Assembly (NCBI RefSeq): GCF_032594915.1
Contig: NZ_CP118733.1
Coordinates: forward strand, 372,001-436,000
Source of the DNA: Streptococcus sp. 29896
Lineage (GTDB): Bacteria > Bacillota > Bacilli > Lactobacillales > Streptococcaceae
Reading direction: 5' to 3'
Length of the DNA: 64,000 nt
The notes under the pieces are model-generated. The model did not search any database. It was given only the letters and a program-made list of their open reading frames with translations, and was not told where the DNA came from. Both the position numbers and the translations under genes were made by a program. Position 1 is the first letter of the stretch. Every line of letters begins with the position of its first letter. This document shows positions 34,205 to 42,148 of the stretch, one piece after another.

Positions 34205-35965
34205 ATGGCAATTGAAATTATTATGCCGAAACTTGGTGTAGATATGCAAGAAGGCGAAATCATCGAGTGGAAAAAACAAGAGGGTGATTTTGTTAACGAA
34301 GGTGATGTTATCTTGGAGATGATGTCAGACAAGACAAGCATGGAATTGGAAGCGGAAGAATCAGGTGTTCTTTTGAAAATCGTTCATGGAAACGGTGCAA
34401 CAGTTCCTGTAACTGAGGTCATTGCTTACCTTGGTGCAGAAGGTGAAACAGTTGAAGTGGGTGCTGCACCTGCTCCAGCTGAGGTTGCTCAAGCAACTGC
34501 TGACTTGAAAGCAGCTGGTTTGGAAGTACCTGCAGCTCCTGCAGCAGCTCCACAAGCTCCTAAGGCTGAATTGGCAGCTGACGAGTACGACATGGTTGTT
34601 GTCGGTGGTGGTCCTGCTGGTTACTACGCTGCTATTCGTGGTGCTCAATTGGGCGGTAAAATCGCTATCGTTGAGAAATCAGAATTTGGTGGTACCTGCT
34701 TGAACAAGGGATGTATCCCAACTAAGACCTACCTTAAAAACGCTGAAATCCTTGATGGCTTGAAGATTGCGGCTGAGCGTGGTATTAATCTTGCTTCAAC
34801 TAACTACACCGTAGACATGGATAAGACAGTTGACTTCAAGAACAAGGTTGTCAAGACCTTGACAGGTGGTGTAGCTGGTCTCTTGAAAGCTAACAAGGTA
34901 ACAATCTTCAACGGTCTTGGTCAAGTAAATCCTGACAAGACTGTTGTCATCGGCGACAAGGTCATCAAAGGTCGCAGCATCATCCTTGCGACAGGTTCGA
35001 AAGTATCACGCATCAACATCCCAGGTATTGATTCTAAGTTGGTATTGACTTCTGACGATATCCTTGACTTGCGTGAAATTCCTAAGTCACTCACTGTTAT
35101 GGGTGGTGGCGTAGTTGGTGTGGAACTTGGTTTGGTTTACGCATCATACGGTACAGAAGTAACAGTTGTTGAAATGGCTGACCGTATCATTCCGGGTATG
35201 GACCGCGAAGTGTCTGTAGAATTGCAAAAAGTCCTTTCTAAGAAAGGTATGAAATTCTTGACTTCCGTTGGTGTATCTGAAATCGTTGAAGCCAACAACC
35301 AATTGACTATCAAGTTGAACGACGGTTCAGAAATCGTTTCTGAAAAAGCCCTTCTTTCAATCGGTCGTGTACCACAATTGGCTGGTCTTGAAAATCTTAA
35401 CCTTGAATTGGACCGCGGTCGTATCAAGGTTAACGAATACCAAGAAACTTCTATCCCTGGTATCTACGCACCAGGTGATGTTAATGGTACGAAGATGTTG
35501 GCGCACGCTGCTTACCGTATGGGTGAAGTGGCAGCTGAAAACGCAATCCACGGCAACCACCACAAAGCTAAATTGGACTTCACACCAGCAGCGGTTTACA
35601 CACACCCAGAAATCGCTATGGTTGGTTTGACAGAAGACCAAGCTATCGAGAAATACGGTAAAGAAAACATCCTTATCGGTCGCAACAGCTTCACTGGTAA
35701 CGGTCGTGCCATCGCTTCTAACGAAGCACATGGTTTTGTAAAAGTTATCGCTGAGAAGAAATACCATGAAATCCTTGGTGTTCACATCATCGGTCCAGTT
35801 GCAGCTGAAATGATCAACGAAGCAGCAACCATCATGGAATCTGAATTGACAGTTGACGACGTGGCAGCATCCATCCACGGTCACCCAACCTTCTCAGAAG
35901 TGATGTACGAAGCCTTCCTTGATGTTCTTGGTGTTGCGATTCATAACCCACCAAAACGGAAATAA
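34205..35965 (+). CDS. pdhD: Dihydrolipoyl dehydrogenase (E3) with N-terminal lipoyl domain
   Basis: 586 residues. Residues 1-84 form a lipoyl domain identical to that of PdhC (Lys43 in DKTSM); an Ala/Pro linker follows. The flavoprotein starts near 127 with FAD motif VVGGGPAGYYAA, redox disulfide GGTCLNKGCIPTK, NAD motif GGGVVGVELG, and the C-terminal His-Glu pair in HGHPTFSE. It reoxidises dihydrolipoyl groups with NAD+. An E3 carrying its own lipoyl domain is known in some streptococcal complexes. Start by homology; no Shine-Dalgarno is visible. Confidence 0.95.
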   Translation: MAIEIIMPKLGVDMQEGEIIEWKKQEGDFVNEGDVILEMMSDKTSMELEAEESGVLLKIVHGNGATVPVTEVIAYLGAEGETVEVGAAPAPAEVAQATADLKAAGLEVPAAPAAAPQAPKAELAADEYDMVVVGGGPAGYYAAIRGAQLGGKIAIVEKSEFGGTCLNKGCIPTKTYLKNAEILDGLKIAAERGINLASTNYTVDMDKTVDFKNKVVKTLTGGVAGLLKANKVTIFNGLGQVNPDKTVVIGDKVIKGRSIILATGSKVSRINIPGIDSKLVLTSDDILDLREIPKSLTVMGGGVVGVELGLVYASYGTEVTVVEMADRIIPGMDREVSVELQKVLSKKGMKFLTSVGVSEIVEANNQLTIKLNDGSEIVSEKALLSIGRVPQLAGLENLNLELDRGRIKVNEYQETSIPGIYAPGDVNGTKMLAHAAYRMGEVAAENAIHGNHHKAKLDFTPAAVYTHPEIAMVGLTEDQAIEKYGKENILIGRNSFTGNGRAIASNEAHGFVKVIAEKKYHEILGVHIIGPVAAEMINEAATIMESELTVDDVAASIHGHPTFSEVMYEAFLDVLGVAIHNPPKRK

Positions 35966-35975
35966 TCAGATAAGC

Positions 35976-36007
35976 AAAAAGAAAGCCCGTGTGGCTTTCT
36001 TTTTTCG
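35976..36007. terminator. Terminator after the pdh operon
   Basis: AAGAAAGCC (35979-35987) and GGCTTTCTT (35993-36001), loop CGTGT, followed by TTTTTC; A-rich on the left, so it may also serve the convergent gene. Confidence 0.85.
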
Positions 36008-36014
36008 TGATATG

Positions 36015-37208
36015 TTACGAATTGCTAGTATTTTCTTGTGGTAATAGATTGTTTGAAAGTGGCAGATACTGGCGTGCAATTCGATTTTCTGGCTGACGAT
36101 CGTGCAGATAGATGACGATGAGGAAGAGCCATTCGGCTGGTTTCATGATCAGGTAGATTAGATCCGCCTGCCAGGCCGTGCGAATATGTTTGGAAATGGG
36201 GTAGCCATACCGGTCGTAGTTGGAACGAATGAAGCGATGCAGGCGTGGACATCTTTCTTCTAAAATTTGTTCAAAGGCATTGGCAATTTGCAGCTGACGG
36301 TTGACTACCACACGATGTCCATGGCGCTCTCCCATGCGAATAGGTTTGACCAAATTGCGGTGTCCAGCAGCCCCCACTGTACAAAGATAGTGTTCATCAT
36401 AGAAGGCATTTGGTGGGGAGATTTTTTCTGATAAGGCCCAGTCACTAGTTTCTGTCCATATCTGAAGCAGCTGGTCAGGTTTTTGGCCAAATAGAATCAA
36501 GTAAGAAGCTAATGTGCTCAGATAGGGAAGACTGAAGAAGAGGAGCCAGATGGGCAGAGAAAGGCTTCTTTGCAGGAGAGCAGAAAGTCTAGGAAAGCGT
36601 GGGTTGCTCTGCTTTGCAAGTTCTGCCTGCCATAATTTTATGGTCTGTAAAATGGTTCGACTGTAGATGAGACAGACGTTGAGGGGAACCAAGCACAGGT
36701 AGCAATAGGTGAAGAAATCTGTTTCGATTAAGCTAGAAAGTTGAATAGTCCAAAAAATTGCAAATACAAAACTTGGATACAGGCAGCTGATGAGGAGGAC
36801 TGTTAAGAGAGGGGGGAGGAGTTTGGTTTGGTAGATGTTCAGCACCAAATAAGCTAAAACCCCAAAAAGAAGCAGGAAGAACTGTCCCGACCAGGCTTCT
36901 GTTTGAATGGGACTGTGAATCTGGCTATTAACCAAGGTTTCTGGCCAATCGACGTAAACAACTTGAGCCGTTTCAAGAGCCAACCAACTTAGCCCTGTTC
37001 CTAAAAAGAAAATCAAACCATCGTTAATCCAAAAACTATACTCTTTTAACTGGTTTTTCAAAAGGGCTATAAAATGGCGGATGTTTTGCCAGGTCAGATA
37101 AAGGGGAAGGACAAAGCAGATAAGTGGAGCATTGATAAACCACATAAAAGGAAGAAAGATACTTGCGGCTAGATAAAAGATCAAAAATGATTTTAAGTGT
37201 TTGCTCAT
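36015..37208 (-). CDS. Multi-pass membrane protein, DUF6688-like, function unknown
   Basis: 397 residues. Seven or eight hydrophobic segments fill roughly residues 5-270; a cytoplasmic-looking C-terminal domain follows with the conserved-looking phrase CTVGAAGHRNLVKPIRMG and VVVNRQLQIANAFEQ, which I associate with DUF6688. No enzyme motif is recognised. Single gene on the minus strand, placed between pdhD and lplA; a Shine-Dalgarno AAGGAGG lies before the ATG. Confidence 0.75.
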   Translation of the reverse strand: MSKHLKSFLIFYLAASIFLPFMWFINAPLICFVLPLYLTWQNIRHFIALLKNQLKEYSFWINDGLIFFLGTGLSWLALETAQVVYVDWPETLVNSQIHSPIQTEAWSGQFFLLLFGVLAYLVLNIYQTKLLPPLLTVLLISCLYPSFVFAIFWTIQLSSLIETDFFTYCYLCLVPLNVCLIYSRTILQTIKLWQAELAKQSNPRFPRLSALLQRSLSLPIWLLFFSLPYLSTLASYLILFGQKPDQLLQIWTETSDWALSEKISPPNAFYDEHYLCTVGAAGHRNLVKPIRMGERHGHRVVVNRQLQIANAFEQILEERCPRLHRFIRSNYDRYGYPISKHIRTAWQADLIYLIMKPAEWLFLIVIYLHDRQPENRIARQYLPLSNNLLPQENTSNS

Positions 37209-37278
37209 GAAAACCTCCTTTTATAGCCTACCATCATTTTTCAGAAAATTCAAGAATGGACAAGAAGAGTTTCAATAC

Positions 37279-37307
37279 TTGCCTTTTGTTATCGTTTCCA
37301 CTATAAT
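37279..37307 (+). promoter_or_regulatory. lplA promoter with cre site in the spacer
   Basis: TTGCCT (37279-37284), a 17-base spacer and TATAAT (37302-37307). 37287-37300, read on the minus strand, is TGGAAACGATAACA, matching 13 of 14 cre positions. CcpA binding would block the promoter. Confidence 0.75.
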
Positions 37308-37337
37308 AAAAATTAGTTAACAATAAAGGAGTTTCGC

Positions 37338-38327
37338 ATGAAATACATCGTAAACAACAGCAATGACCCAGCCTATAACATTGCCCTTGAAGCCTACGCT
37401 TTCAAGGAATTAACAGATATTGACGAAATTTTTATTCTCTGGATCAATGAGCCTGCCATCATTATCGGTAAGCACCAGAATGCTATTGAAGAAATCAACA
37501 AGGAATTCACAGACGAAAATGGCATCCATGTTGTTCGCCGTCTGTCAGGTGGTGGCGCTGTCTATCATGACCTCAACAACCTCAACTATACTATTATTTC
37601 AAATAAGGCAGACGAGGGAGCTTTTGATTTCAAAACCTTCTCCAAGCCAGTTATCGATACTCTGGCAACCCTAGGTGTAGAAGCCAACTTTACTGGTCGT
37701 AATGACCTAGAAATCGATGGCAAGAAAATCTGTGGCAATGCCCAAGCCTATGCCAAAGGTCGCATGATGCACCACGGTTGCCTGCTCTTTGATGTGGATA
37801 TGTCAGTCCTAGCTAGCGCCCTCAAGGTCAGCAAGGACAAGATTGAGTCCAAGGGTGTCAAGTCAGTCCGTGCCCGTGTGACCAACATCAACAACGAATT
37901 ACCAGAGAAGATGACCGTCTTGGAGTTCAAAGATGCTATCCTCAACCAGATGAAGCAAGAATATCCAGATATGGACGAGTATGTCTTGTCAGAAGATGAC
38001 TTGGCTCGTATCCAAGAAATCCGTGATACCCAGTTTGCGACTTGGGATTGGACCTACGGTCAAACACCAGAATACACAGTGGAGCGTAGCGTTCGTTACC
38101 CAGCAGGTAAAATCACAACCTACATCAAGGCTGAAAAATCTGTTATCGAATCCATCAAGATTTACGGAGACTTCTTCGGTATCGGTGATGTATCGGATAT
38201 TGAAGATTTGCTGGTTGGCACTCGCTACGAGTACGCAGATGTCCTAGCGAAATTACAAGAAATTGACACCACTCACTACTTCTCACGTATGACAACAGAA
38301 GAAGTAGCAAAAGCGATTGTAGCTTAA
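37338..38327 (+). CDS. lplA: Lipoate-protein ligase A
   Basis: 329 residues: catalytic domain with RRLSGGGAVYHDLNNLNYTII, the GRNDLEIDGKKICGNAQ segment containing the lysine contacting lipoyl-AMP, and a C-terminal accessory domain. It attaches free lipoate to the lipoyl lysines of PdhC and PdhD just upstream. AAAGGAG precedes the ATG. Own promoter and terminator, so it is regulated separately from pdhABCD. Confidence 0.94.
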   Translation: MKYIVNNSNDPAYNIALEAYAFKELTDIDEIFILWINEPAIIIGKHQNAIEEINKEFTDENGIHVVRRLSGGGAVYHDLNNLNYTIISNKADEGAFDFKTFSKPVIDTLATLGVEANFTGRNDLEIDGKKICGNAQAYAKGRMMHHGCLLFDVDMSVLASALKVSKDKIESKGVKSVRARVTNINNELPEKMTVLEFKDAILNQMKQEYPDMDEYVLSEDDLARIQEIRDTQFATWDWTYGQTPEYTVERSVRYPAGKITTYIKAEKSVIESIKIYGDFFGIGDVSDIEDLLVGTRYEYADVLAKLQEIDTTHYFSRMTTEEVAKAIVA

Positions 38328-38328
38328 G

Positions 38329-38360
38329 GAAAAGACGAGATTTTCTCGTCTTTTCTTTTG
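38329..38360 (+). terminator. Terminator after lplA
   Basis: GAAAAGACGAG (38329-38339) and CTCGTCTTTTC (38345-38355) with T-rich tail. Confidence 0.85.
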
Positions 38361-38415
38361 CTAATCGAAGGAGAATATAGTTTCTCGCTATAACTAGTTC
38401 CCTTGCAAAAGCAAT

Positions 38416-38444
38416 TTGAAAGTGCTTTGAAAATCTGATATGAT
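38416..38444 (+). promoter_or_regulatory. Promoter of the SAM hydrolase gene
   Basis: TTGAAA (38416-38421), 17 bases, then TGATATGAT with -10 TATGAT at 38439-38444. Confidence 0.6.
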
Positions 38445-38472
38445 GGTAGAGAACCAATTTGAAGGAGAAAGT

Positions 38473-39321
38473 ATGTCAAATAATCTCTTGGTCCTCCAGT
38501 CAGACTTTGGACTTGTGGACGGTGCTGTATCTGCTATGATCGGTGTGGCCTTGCAAGAATCGAAAGACTTGGTTGTCCACAATCTAACACACGATATCAC
38601 CCCTTATAATATTTTTGAAGGCTCCTACCGTCTTTTCCAAACGGTTGAATATTGGCCAGAAGGAACGACATTTGTATCTGTTGTGGATCCAGGTGTTGGC
38701 TCAAAACGGAAAAGTGTGGTTGCCTTGACAGAACAAAACCACTATATTGTGACCCCTGATAACGGAACCCTTTCTTTTATCAAGCAACACGTCGGTATCA
38801 AGGCTGTACGAGAAATCTCAGAAGTAGCCAATCGCCGTGCCAATACGGAACATTCCTATACCTTCCACGGTCGAGATGTTTACGCCTACACAGGTGCTAA
38901 GCTAGCATCAGGGCACATCAGCTTTGAAGAAGTTGGACCAGAGTTGCAGGTTGCAGATATTGTTGAGATTCCAACTGTTCCGACAGAAGTGGGGGCAGAC
39001 TTTGTCAAAGGGGCAATCGATATCCTGGATGTTCGATTTGGCTCACTTTGGACCTCCATCACGCGCGAAGAGTTTTATAACCTCAATCCCGCCTTTAACG
39101 ACCGATTTGAAGTGACGATCTACAATAATGACATGTTGGTCTATCAAAACCAGGTGACCTATGGCAAATCCTTTGCAGATGTTCGAATTGGACAACCGCT
39201 TCTTTATATCAACTCCCTTTATCGAGTCGGGTTGGCAATTAACCAAGGTTCCTTTGCCAAGGCTTATAACGTTGGTGTCGGACAGAATTGGCATATTGAA
39301 ATCAAACGCATTGTAAATTAA
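38473..39321 (+). CDS. S-adenosylmethionine hydrolase (SAM hydroxide adenosyltransferase family)
   Basis: 282 residues of the DUF62/fluorinase-chlorinase fold. The N-terminal LQSDFGLVDGAVSAMIG carries the conserved Asp; VVDPGVGSKRK, TPDNGTLSF and HGRDVYA are family motifs. Non-halogenating members use water to split SAM into adenosine and methionine. The start at 38473 has GAAGGAG upstream. The ECF S component follows after 20 bases, so the pair are cotranscribed. Confidence 0.88.
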   Translation: MSNNLLVLQSDFGLVDGAVSAMIGVALQESKDLVVHNLTHDITPYNIFEGSYRLFQTVEYWPEGTTFVSVVDPGVGSKRKSVVALTEQNHYIVTPDNGTLSFIKQHVGIKAVREISEVANRRANTEHSYTFHGRDVYAYTGAKLASGHISFEEVGPELQVADIVEIPTVPTEVGADFVKGAIDILDVRFGSLWTSITREEFYNLNPAFNDRFEVTIYNNDMLVYQNQVTYGKSFADVRIGQPLLYINSLYRVGLAINQGSFAKAYNVGVGQNWHIEIKRIVN

Positions 39322-39341
39322 AAATTAGTTAGGAGACTATT

Positions 39342-39893
39342 ATGAAAAATAATTCGATTAGAACTGTTGTCGCAACCGGTATCGGTGCTGCCCTCTTTGT
39401 GGTTATCGGGATTCTGATTAGTATTCCAACCCTTGTTGTTCCCAATACATCTATCCAGCTTCAGTACGCTGTTCAATCTCTTTTGGCGACCGTTTTTGGA
39501 CCGATTGTTGGCTTTTTAGTTGGTTTTATCGGCCATGCCTTTAAAGACTCGCTCCAGTATGGCTCACCATGGTGGTCGTGGGTCTTGGCATCAGGAGTCT
39601 TTGGTCTAGTCTTGGGTGTTGCCAAACGAAGCCTTCGTCTTGATGAAGGAATCTTTGAGAAGAAAGACATCGTCTTTTTCAACGTGACACAGGTGGTTGC
39701 CAACATCGTAGCCTGGGGCTTGATTGCACCACTTTTGGATATTGTTATTTACAGCGAGCCAGCTAATAAGGTCTTTGCCCAAGGTTTGGTTGCTGGTATT
39801 GTCAATAGTGTGACAGTTGCTGTGGCAGGAACCATTTTACTGTCTATCTATGCTAAAACACAAACACGTTCAAACAGTCTTTCAAAAGACTAA
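39342..39893 (+). CDS. ECF transporter S component, UPF0397-like
   Basis: 183 residues, five to six hydrophobic helices ([54 protein letters not shown]). This matches the UPF0397 family of putative S components. In related streptococci this gene is normally followed by its fused ATPase and T component; here those (45585-48085) lie about 5.7 kb away. Ligand unknown; cotranscription with a SAM hydrolase hints at methionine, adenosine or a related metabolite, but that is inference. Confidence 0.82.
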   Translation: MKNNSIRTVVATGIGAALFVVIGILISIPTLVVPNTSIQLQYAVQSLLATVFGPIVGFLVGFIGHAFKDSLQYGSPWWSWVLASGVFGLVLGVAKRSLRLDEGIFEKKDIVFFNVTQVVANIVAWGLIAPLLDIVIYSEPANKVFAQGLVAGIVNSVTVAVAGTILLSIYAKTQTRSNSLSKD

Positions 39894-39897
39894 TCCA

Positions 39898-39927
39898 GGA
39901 ATCACCTATTTCTAGGTGGTTTTTTTG
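39898..39927 (+). terminator. Terminator after the S component gene
   Basis: ATCACCTA (39901-39908) and TAGGTGGT (39913-39920), loop TTTC, then seven T. Confidence 0.85.
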
Positions 39928-39990
39928 CTGTAATTATGGTAAAATTAATATATTAACATTTGTGAAACTATTCATTTAGTGAGGTGTCGT

Positions 39991-40965
39991 ATGACTTGGA
40001 CCGTTGAAAAGGTTGGTGCGGTGATTGAGTCTATCCTAAACCCTGGAGAAGAATTGATCTATCTCTACCAATCCAAAACCAGCCAATCCATCTATTCCTG
40101 TGTCAGCTGTGACCATGTCTATTACAAAGTGTTTCGGATTAGCAACCATCCTAGCCGCTCGCATTACCAACAACCAACTTTTCATGTCGATCATGGGGAT
40201 TTCTATATGCGGGGGAAAATTCGGAGCTTCTTGTACCAAGATCACGACTGGAGGCGGTTAAAGGAAGGCACTTTTTTCCTGCTCCGCTTTATGCTAAAGG
40301 CAGAGAGGATGGGGGCCAAAGTCTATGGGCGACGGCGCAAAGGAAAGCTAGAAGTGTATCTTGAAGAGGTGGAAGGGGAGACTCGTTACCTCTATCGCTT
40401 TCAAGAAAAACAGGTGAAGTTAATCAAAGAGTTATTGGTGACCGGCTTATTGATATCTACTTCGATGGGAAATTCCTCTAGCTTTCGCTTTTACCCAACA
40501 CCTTTTATTGCGCCCTATCTAGAACGGCTCAAGGAGGTCCAAGCCTTTAATCAAAAGCCAGCCCCACAAACTCTACGCTGGAAGGTTCGGAAACAGCTCT
40601 TAACCTTGGTCAAGGAAGAGTCCTTAGTTGCTACGCCAGTTTCTCTTGGGGAAAAGCAGGGCTTCTTTGCTTGGTGGCGGAAGGTATCCAGTTTTGTTCA
40701 AGGTTTATGGCGAAAGTATTTTGCAGGTAGAGCATCGTCCAAAGAGAAGTCGACCGCAGATTGTCAGCAAGTGACACCATTGGAGCAAGCTCCGCAACCA
40801 GTAGAAAAACAACCAAGTTGTTGTCGAAAGAATGCCCAACCAGACCCGATTAAGGAAGCTTGGAAAGGACATGTAGAGAAGCGCCATTGTTCGAAAGTGA
40901 AGCAAATTTTACCAAGTAGCACCCTAAAGCAATTAAAAAATTTAAAGCAAAATTTACCAGAATAA
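39991..40965 (+). CDS. Protein of unknown function
   Basis: 324 residues from ATG 39991 (GTGAGG upstream). I do not recognise a family. The N-terminal half is compact with aromatic- and basic-rich segments (SIYSCVSCDHVYYKVF, YQDHDWRRLKEG); residues about 90-150 hold RRRKGKLEVYLEEV. The C-terminal third is basic, with CXXXXXX-type Cys (PSCCRKNAQPD) and no membrane segment. It stands between the terminator of the S component and trhO. A -10-like TAAAATT and a start signal lie at about 39940-39990. It could bind nucleic acid, judging only by charge. Confidence 0.6.
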   Translation: MTWTVEKVGAVIESILNPGEELIYLYQSKTSQSIYSCVSCDHVYYKVFRISNHPSRSHYQQPTFHVDHGDFYMRGKIRSFLYQDHDWRRLKEGTFFLLRFMLKAERMGAKVYGRRRKGKLEVYLEEVEGETRYLYRFQEKQVKLIKELLVTGLLISTSMGNSSSFRFYPTPFIAPYLERLKEVQAFNQKPAPQTLRWKVRKQLLTLVKEESLVATPVSLGEKQGFFAWWRKVSSFVQGLWRKYFAGRASSKEKSTADCQQVTPLEQAPQPVEKQPSCCRKNAQPDPIKEAWKGHVEKRHCSKVKQILPSSTLKQLKNLKQNLPE

Positions 40966-40991
40966 GCAGGCAAACTTGGAAGCAAATCATT

Positions 40992-41019
40992 TTGAAAACC
41001 AGAATGAAAAGAGTATAAT
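40992..41019 (+). promoter_or_regulatory. trhO promoter
   Basis: TTGAAA (40992-40997), 16 bases, TATAAT (41014-41019). Confidence 0.65.
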
Positions 41020-41082
41020 TGAGGGGACTATGCACTATCGTATAGCTTTAAAATCTATTGCAAAGATTGAAAAGGAGACACT

Positions 41083-42063
41083 ATGTCAAAAGATATTCGC
41101 GTTCTACTCTATTACAAGTATGTTCCAATTGAAAATGCCAAAGAATATGCTGCTGAGCACTTGGCTTTCTGTAAGTCTATCGGACTCAAAGGCCGTATCT
41201 TGATTGCCGATGAAGGTATCAATGGTACTGTTTCTGGTGACTACGAAACAACCCAAAAATACATGGACTATGTTCATGCTAACCCATTGTTCAGCGATTT
41301 GTGGTTTAAGATTGACGAAGAAAATGAGCAAGCTTTCAAGAAGATGTTTGTTCGTTATAAAAAAGAAATTGTTCACCTTGGTTTGGAAGACAACGACTTC
41401 GACAGCGACATTGACCCACTTGTAACGACAGGTGCCTACCTGTCACCAAAAGAGTTCAAAGAAGCTCTCTTGGATGAAGATACAGTTGTTTTGGATACCC
41501 GTAATGACTACGAGTACGACCTTGGTCACTTCCGCGGTGCCATCCGCCCAGACATCCGCAACTTCCGTGAGTTGCCACAATGGGTTCGTGATAACAAAGA
41601 AAAATTCATGGATAAGCGCGTGGTTGTTTACTGTACTGGTGGTGTTCGCTGTGAGAAATTCTCAGGCTGGATGGTTCGTGAAGGTTACAAGGATGTCGGC
41701 CAGCTCCACGGTGGTATCGCAACCTATGGTAAAGATCCAGAAGTTCGTGGTGAACTATGGGATGGTAAGATGTATGTCTTTGACGAGCGTATCGCGGTTG
41801 ATGTCAACCATGTAGATCCAGTTGTTGTTGGTAAGGACTGGTTCGATGGTACACCATGTGAACGCTATGTCAACTGTGGCAATCCATTCTGTAACCGCCG
41901 CACCCTTATGTCAGAAGAAAACGAGCACAAGTATGTTCGTGGTTGCTCAGCAGAATGCCGTGCTCACGAGCGCAACCGTTACATCACTGAAAACGGCTTG
42001 ACCCGTCAAGAATGGGCAGAACGCTTGGAAGCGATTGGTGAAGAATTGCCAGCATTGGTATAA
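41083..42063 (+). CDS. trhO: tRNA uridine 5-hydroxylase TrhO (rhodanese-like)
   Basis: 326 residues: N-terminal acylphosphatase-like domain ([19 protein letters not shown]), rhodanese domain with active-site loop CTGGVRCEK, and C-terminal cysteine-rich region ([22 protein letters not shown]). TrhO (YceA/YbfQ, formerly UPF0176) hydroxylates U34 of certain tRNAs using oxygen. A clear AAAAGGAG precedes the ATG. Confidence 0.93.
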   Translation: MSKDIRVLLYYKYVPIENAKEYAAEHLAFCKSIGLKGRILIADEGINGTVSGDYETTQKYMDYVHANPLFSDLWFKIDEENEQAFKKMFVRYKKEIVHLGLEDNDFDSDIDPLVTTGAYLSPKEFKEALLDEDTVVLDTRNDYEYDLGHFRGAIRPDIRNFRELPQWVRDNKEKFMDKRVVVYCTGGVRCEKFSGWMVREGYKDVGQLHGGIATYGKDPEVRGELWDGKMYVFDERIAVDVNHVDPVVVGKDWFDGTPCERYVNCGNPFCNRRTLMSEENEHKYVRGCSAECRAHERNRYITENGLTRQEWAERLEAIGEELPALV

Positions 42064-42083
42064 ATTGAATTAGGAAATCAGTT

Positions 42084-42117
42084 CCCTACTATGATATAAT
42101 GACATAGTAGGGATTTT
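42084..42117 (+). promoter_or_regulatory. Palindrome: trhO terminator and mcrBC promoter combined
   Basis: CCCTACTATG (42084-42093) and CATAGTAGGG (42103-42112) are perfect inverted repeats followed by six T, forming a terminator for trhO. The loop contains TATAAT (42095-42100) preceded by TG, an extended -10 box for mcrB. No -35 box is clear. Confidence 0.65.
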
Positions 42118-42148
42118 TTATGTCAATCAGGTGAAAGGAATAGCAGAA

